A stretch of 32,824 bases of DNA from Candidatus Rokuibacteriota bacterium (GTDB lineage Bacteria; Methylomirabilota; Methylomirabilia; Rokubacteriales; CSP1-6): NCBI GenBank assembly GCA_016209635.1, contig JACQWC010000171.1, forward strand, positions 1-32,824, read 5' to 3'. Below are positions 31,961 to 32,824 of the stretch, piece by piece (positions within the stretch are counted from its first letter, which is position 1; every line of letters starts with the position of its first letter). The position numbers and the translations under genes were made by a program. The notes below the pieces were generated by a model. That model did not search any database. It had not been told where the DNA came from and worked only from the letters and a program-made list of their open reading frames with translations.

Positions 31961-32824
31961 TTAGGACTTCTTCACCCGCGGCGGGTGAAACGGCGTTCGG
32001 ACCACGCGCGCCGCGCGCGGCTCCCCGCGGATCTCGACCTGGAGCTCGGTCCCGACCTCCGCGTGCGCGACCTCGACGTACGCGAGGCCGATGGACCGGT
32101 CGACCGAGGGCCCGTACGAGCCCGACGTCACCTGCCCGACCGGCCGCCCGTCCCTGAGCACCCGGTAGCCGTGGCGGGCGACGGCGCGCTCCGCCATCTC
32201 GATCCCGACGAGGCGCCGGCGCACGCCCGCGGCGCGGACCCGCTCGATCGCGGCCCGGCCGATGAAATCGCCCTTGCCGGGCTTCACCACCCAGCCGAGC
32301 CCCGCCTCCAGCGGGTTCGTCGTCTGGTCGATGTCGTTGCCGTAGAGGGCGTAGCGCATCTCGAGCCGGAGCGTGTCGCGGGCGCCGAGCCCGATCGGGG
32401 CGACGCCGTCCACCTCCCCCGCCTCGCCGAGGGCCCCCCACAGGCGCAGCCCCTCACCGGCGTCGACGTACAGCTCGAACCCGTCCTCGCCAGTGTAGCC
32501 GGTGCGTGAGATGAGCGTCGACACCCCGGCCACCTTGCCCCGCGTGAACCGGTAGTACCCGATCGCGGTGACGTCGCCGTCGGCCAGCCGGCCGACGAGC
32601 GCCTCGGCGCGCGGCCCCTGGACGGCGATGAGCGCCGTCGCCGACGACACGTCGCGCCAGCGCGCCCGGGCGCCGGCCGGCCGGTGCGCCGCCGACCCCT
32701 CGGTCACCCACGCCCAGTCCTTCGCGATGTTCGCCGCGTTCACGGTGAGCATGAAGTGCTCGGGGCCCACACGATAGAGCGTGAGGTCGTCGACGATGCC
32801 GCCGTCGGGAGAGCAGAGCAGCGA
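31961..32824 (-). CDS. gcvT: Glycine cleavage system T protein (aminomethyltransferase), N-terminus outside the window
   Basis: About 287 residues are present; the gene's start lies beyond the right edge. The reading frame is open to the last base (SLLCSPDGGIVDDLTLYRVG), matching the T-protein region before the folate pocket. Later landmarks are LISRTGYTGEDGFELYVDAG, PIGLGARDTLRLEMRYALYGND, NPLEAGLGWVVKPGKGDFIG and the C-terminal VTSGSYGPSVDRSIGLAYV. It releases ammonia and makes methylenetetrahydrofolate from aminomethyl-lipoyl GcvH. It is the first visible gene of the gcvTHPAPB operon. Any glycine riboswitch would lie upstream, out of view. Confidence 0.95.
   Translation of the reverse strand, partial: SLLCSPDGGIVDDLTLYRVGPEHFMLTVNAANIAKDWAWVTEGSAAHRPAGARARWRDVSSATALIAVQGPRAEALVGRLADGDVTAIGYYRFTRGKVAGVSTLISRTGYTGEDGFELYVDAGEGLRLWGALGEAGEVDGVAPIGLGARDTLRLEMRYALYGNDIDQTTNPLEAGLGWVVKPGKGDFIGRAAIERVRAAGVRRRLVGIEMAERAVARHGYRVLRDGRPVGQVTSGSYGPSVDRSIGLAYVEVAHAEVGTELQVEIRGEPRAARVVRTPFHPPRVKKS

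Overview
The window is about 32.8 kb of very GC-rich, densely packed bacterial chromosome. Most genes lie on the minus strand, often joined by 4-base NTGA stop/start overlaps. The gene content and base composition resemble uncultured soil or subsurface lineages such as Candidatus Rokubacteria/Methylomirabilota or a deep-branching proteobacterium. This assignment is only an impression, because the window has no rRNA or marker gene to test it. I saw no tRNA, rRNA, CRISPR array, transposase or phage gene, and no gene-free stretch longer than 300 bases.

Layout. (1) Positions 1-2347, plus strand: the tail of a sugar ABC transporter permease; an ECF sigma factor; an unusual anti-sigma-like protein in which a zinc-finger anti-sigma domain is fused to an O6-alkylguanine-DNA alkyltransferase and an Ada-type zinc domain; and two small unknown genes. 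(2) Positions 2369-5731, minus: a large secreted FecR-domain protein with 58-residue beta-helix-like repeats and its own sigma-70-like promoter. (3) Positions 5890-10947, minus: a Gld-type ABC exporter operon (ATPase, permease, GldG-like protein, DUF4340 protein). (4) Positions 10970-14199, minus: an exported bifunctional-nuclease-domain protein, a divergent AAA ATPase and a YbgC-type thioesterase, with an MFS transporter upstream. (5) Positions 14214-16152: a plus-strand double-hotdog protein facing a Tat-exported dienelactone hydrolase. The gap between them holds a tandem palindromic repeat, and another copy of that repeat lies in frame inside the hotdog gene. (6) Positions 16232-20177, minus: lipM-like octanoyltransferase, NUDIX, leucyl aminopeptidase, PHP phosphoesterase (probable CTG start) and a cysteine-less ArsC-like protein. 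(7) Positions 20305-28733, minus: an eight-gene operon of HAD, nucleotidyltransferase, ATP-grasp, class-III aminotransferase, Gfo/Idh oxidoreductase, CDP-alcohol phosphatidyltransferase, CopD-like membrane protein and flippase-like membrane protein. (8) Positions 28735-32824, minus: glycine cleavage genes gcvT (partial), gcvH, gcvPA and gcvPB.

How the parts fit together. The glycine cleavage genes and the lipM-like gene are functionally linked, because LipM-type enzymes octanoylate GcvH. The eight-gene operon between them reads as a pathway that oxidises and aminates a polyol or sugar, activates it with a nucleotide, joins it by a phosphodiester bond at the membrane and perhaps flips it across. 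No described pathway with exactly this set comes to my mind. The ECF sigma/anti-sigma-alkyltransferase pair is the other strong candidate for a new system: a sigma factor that could be released when DNA alkylation damage is sensed by the repair protein itself.
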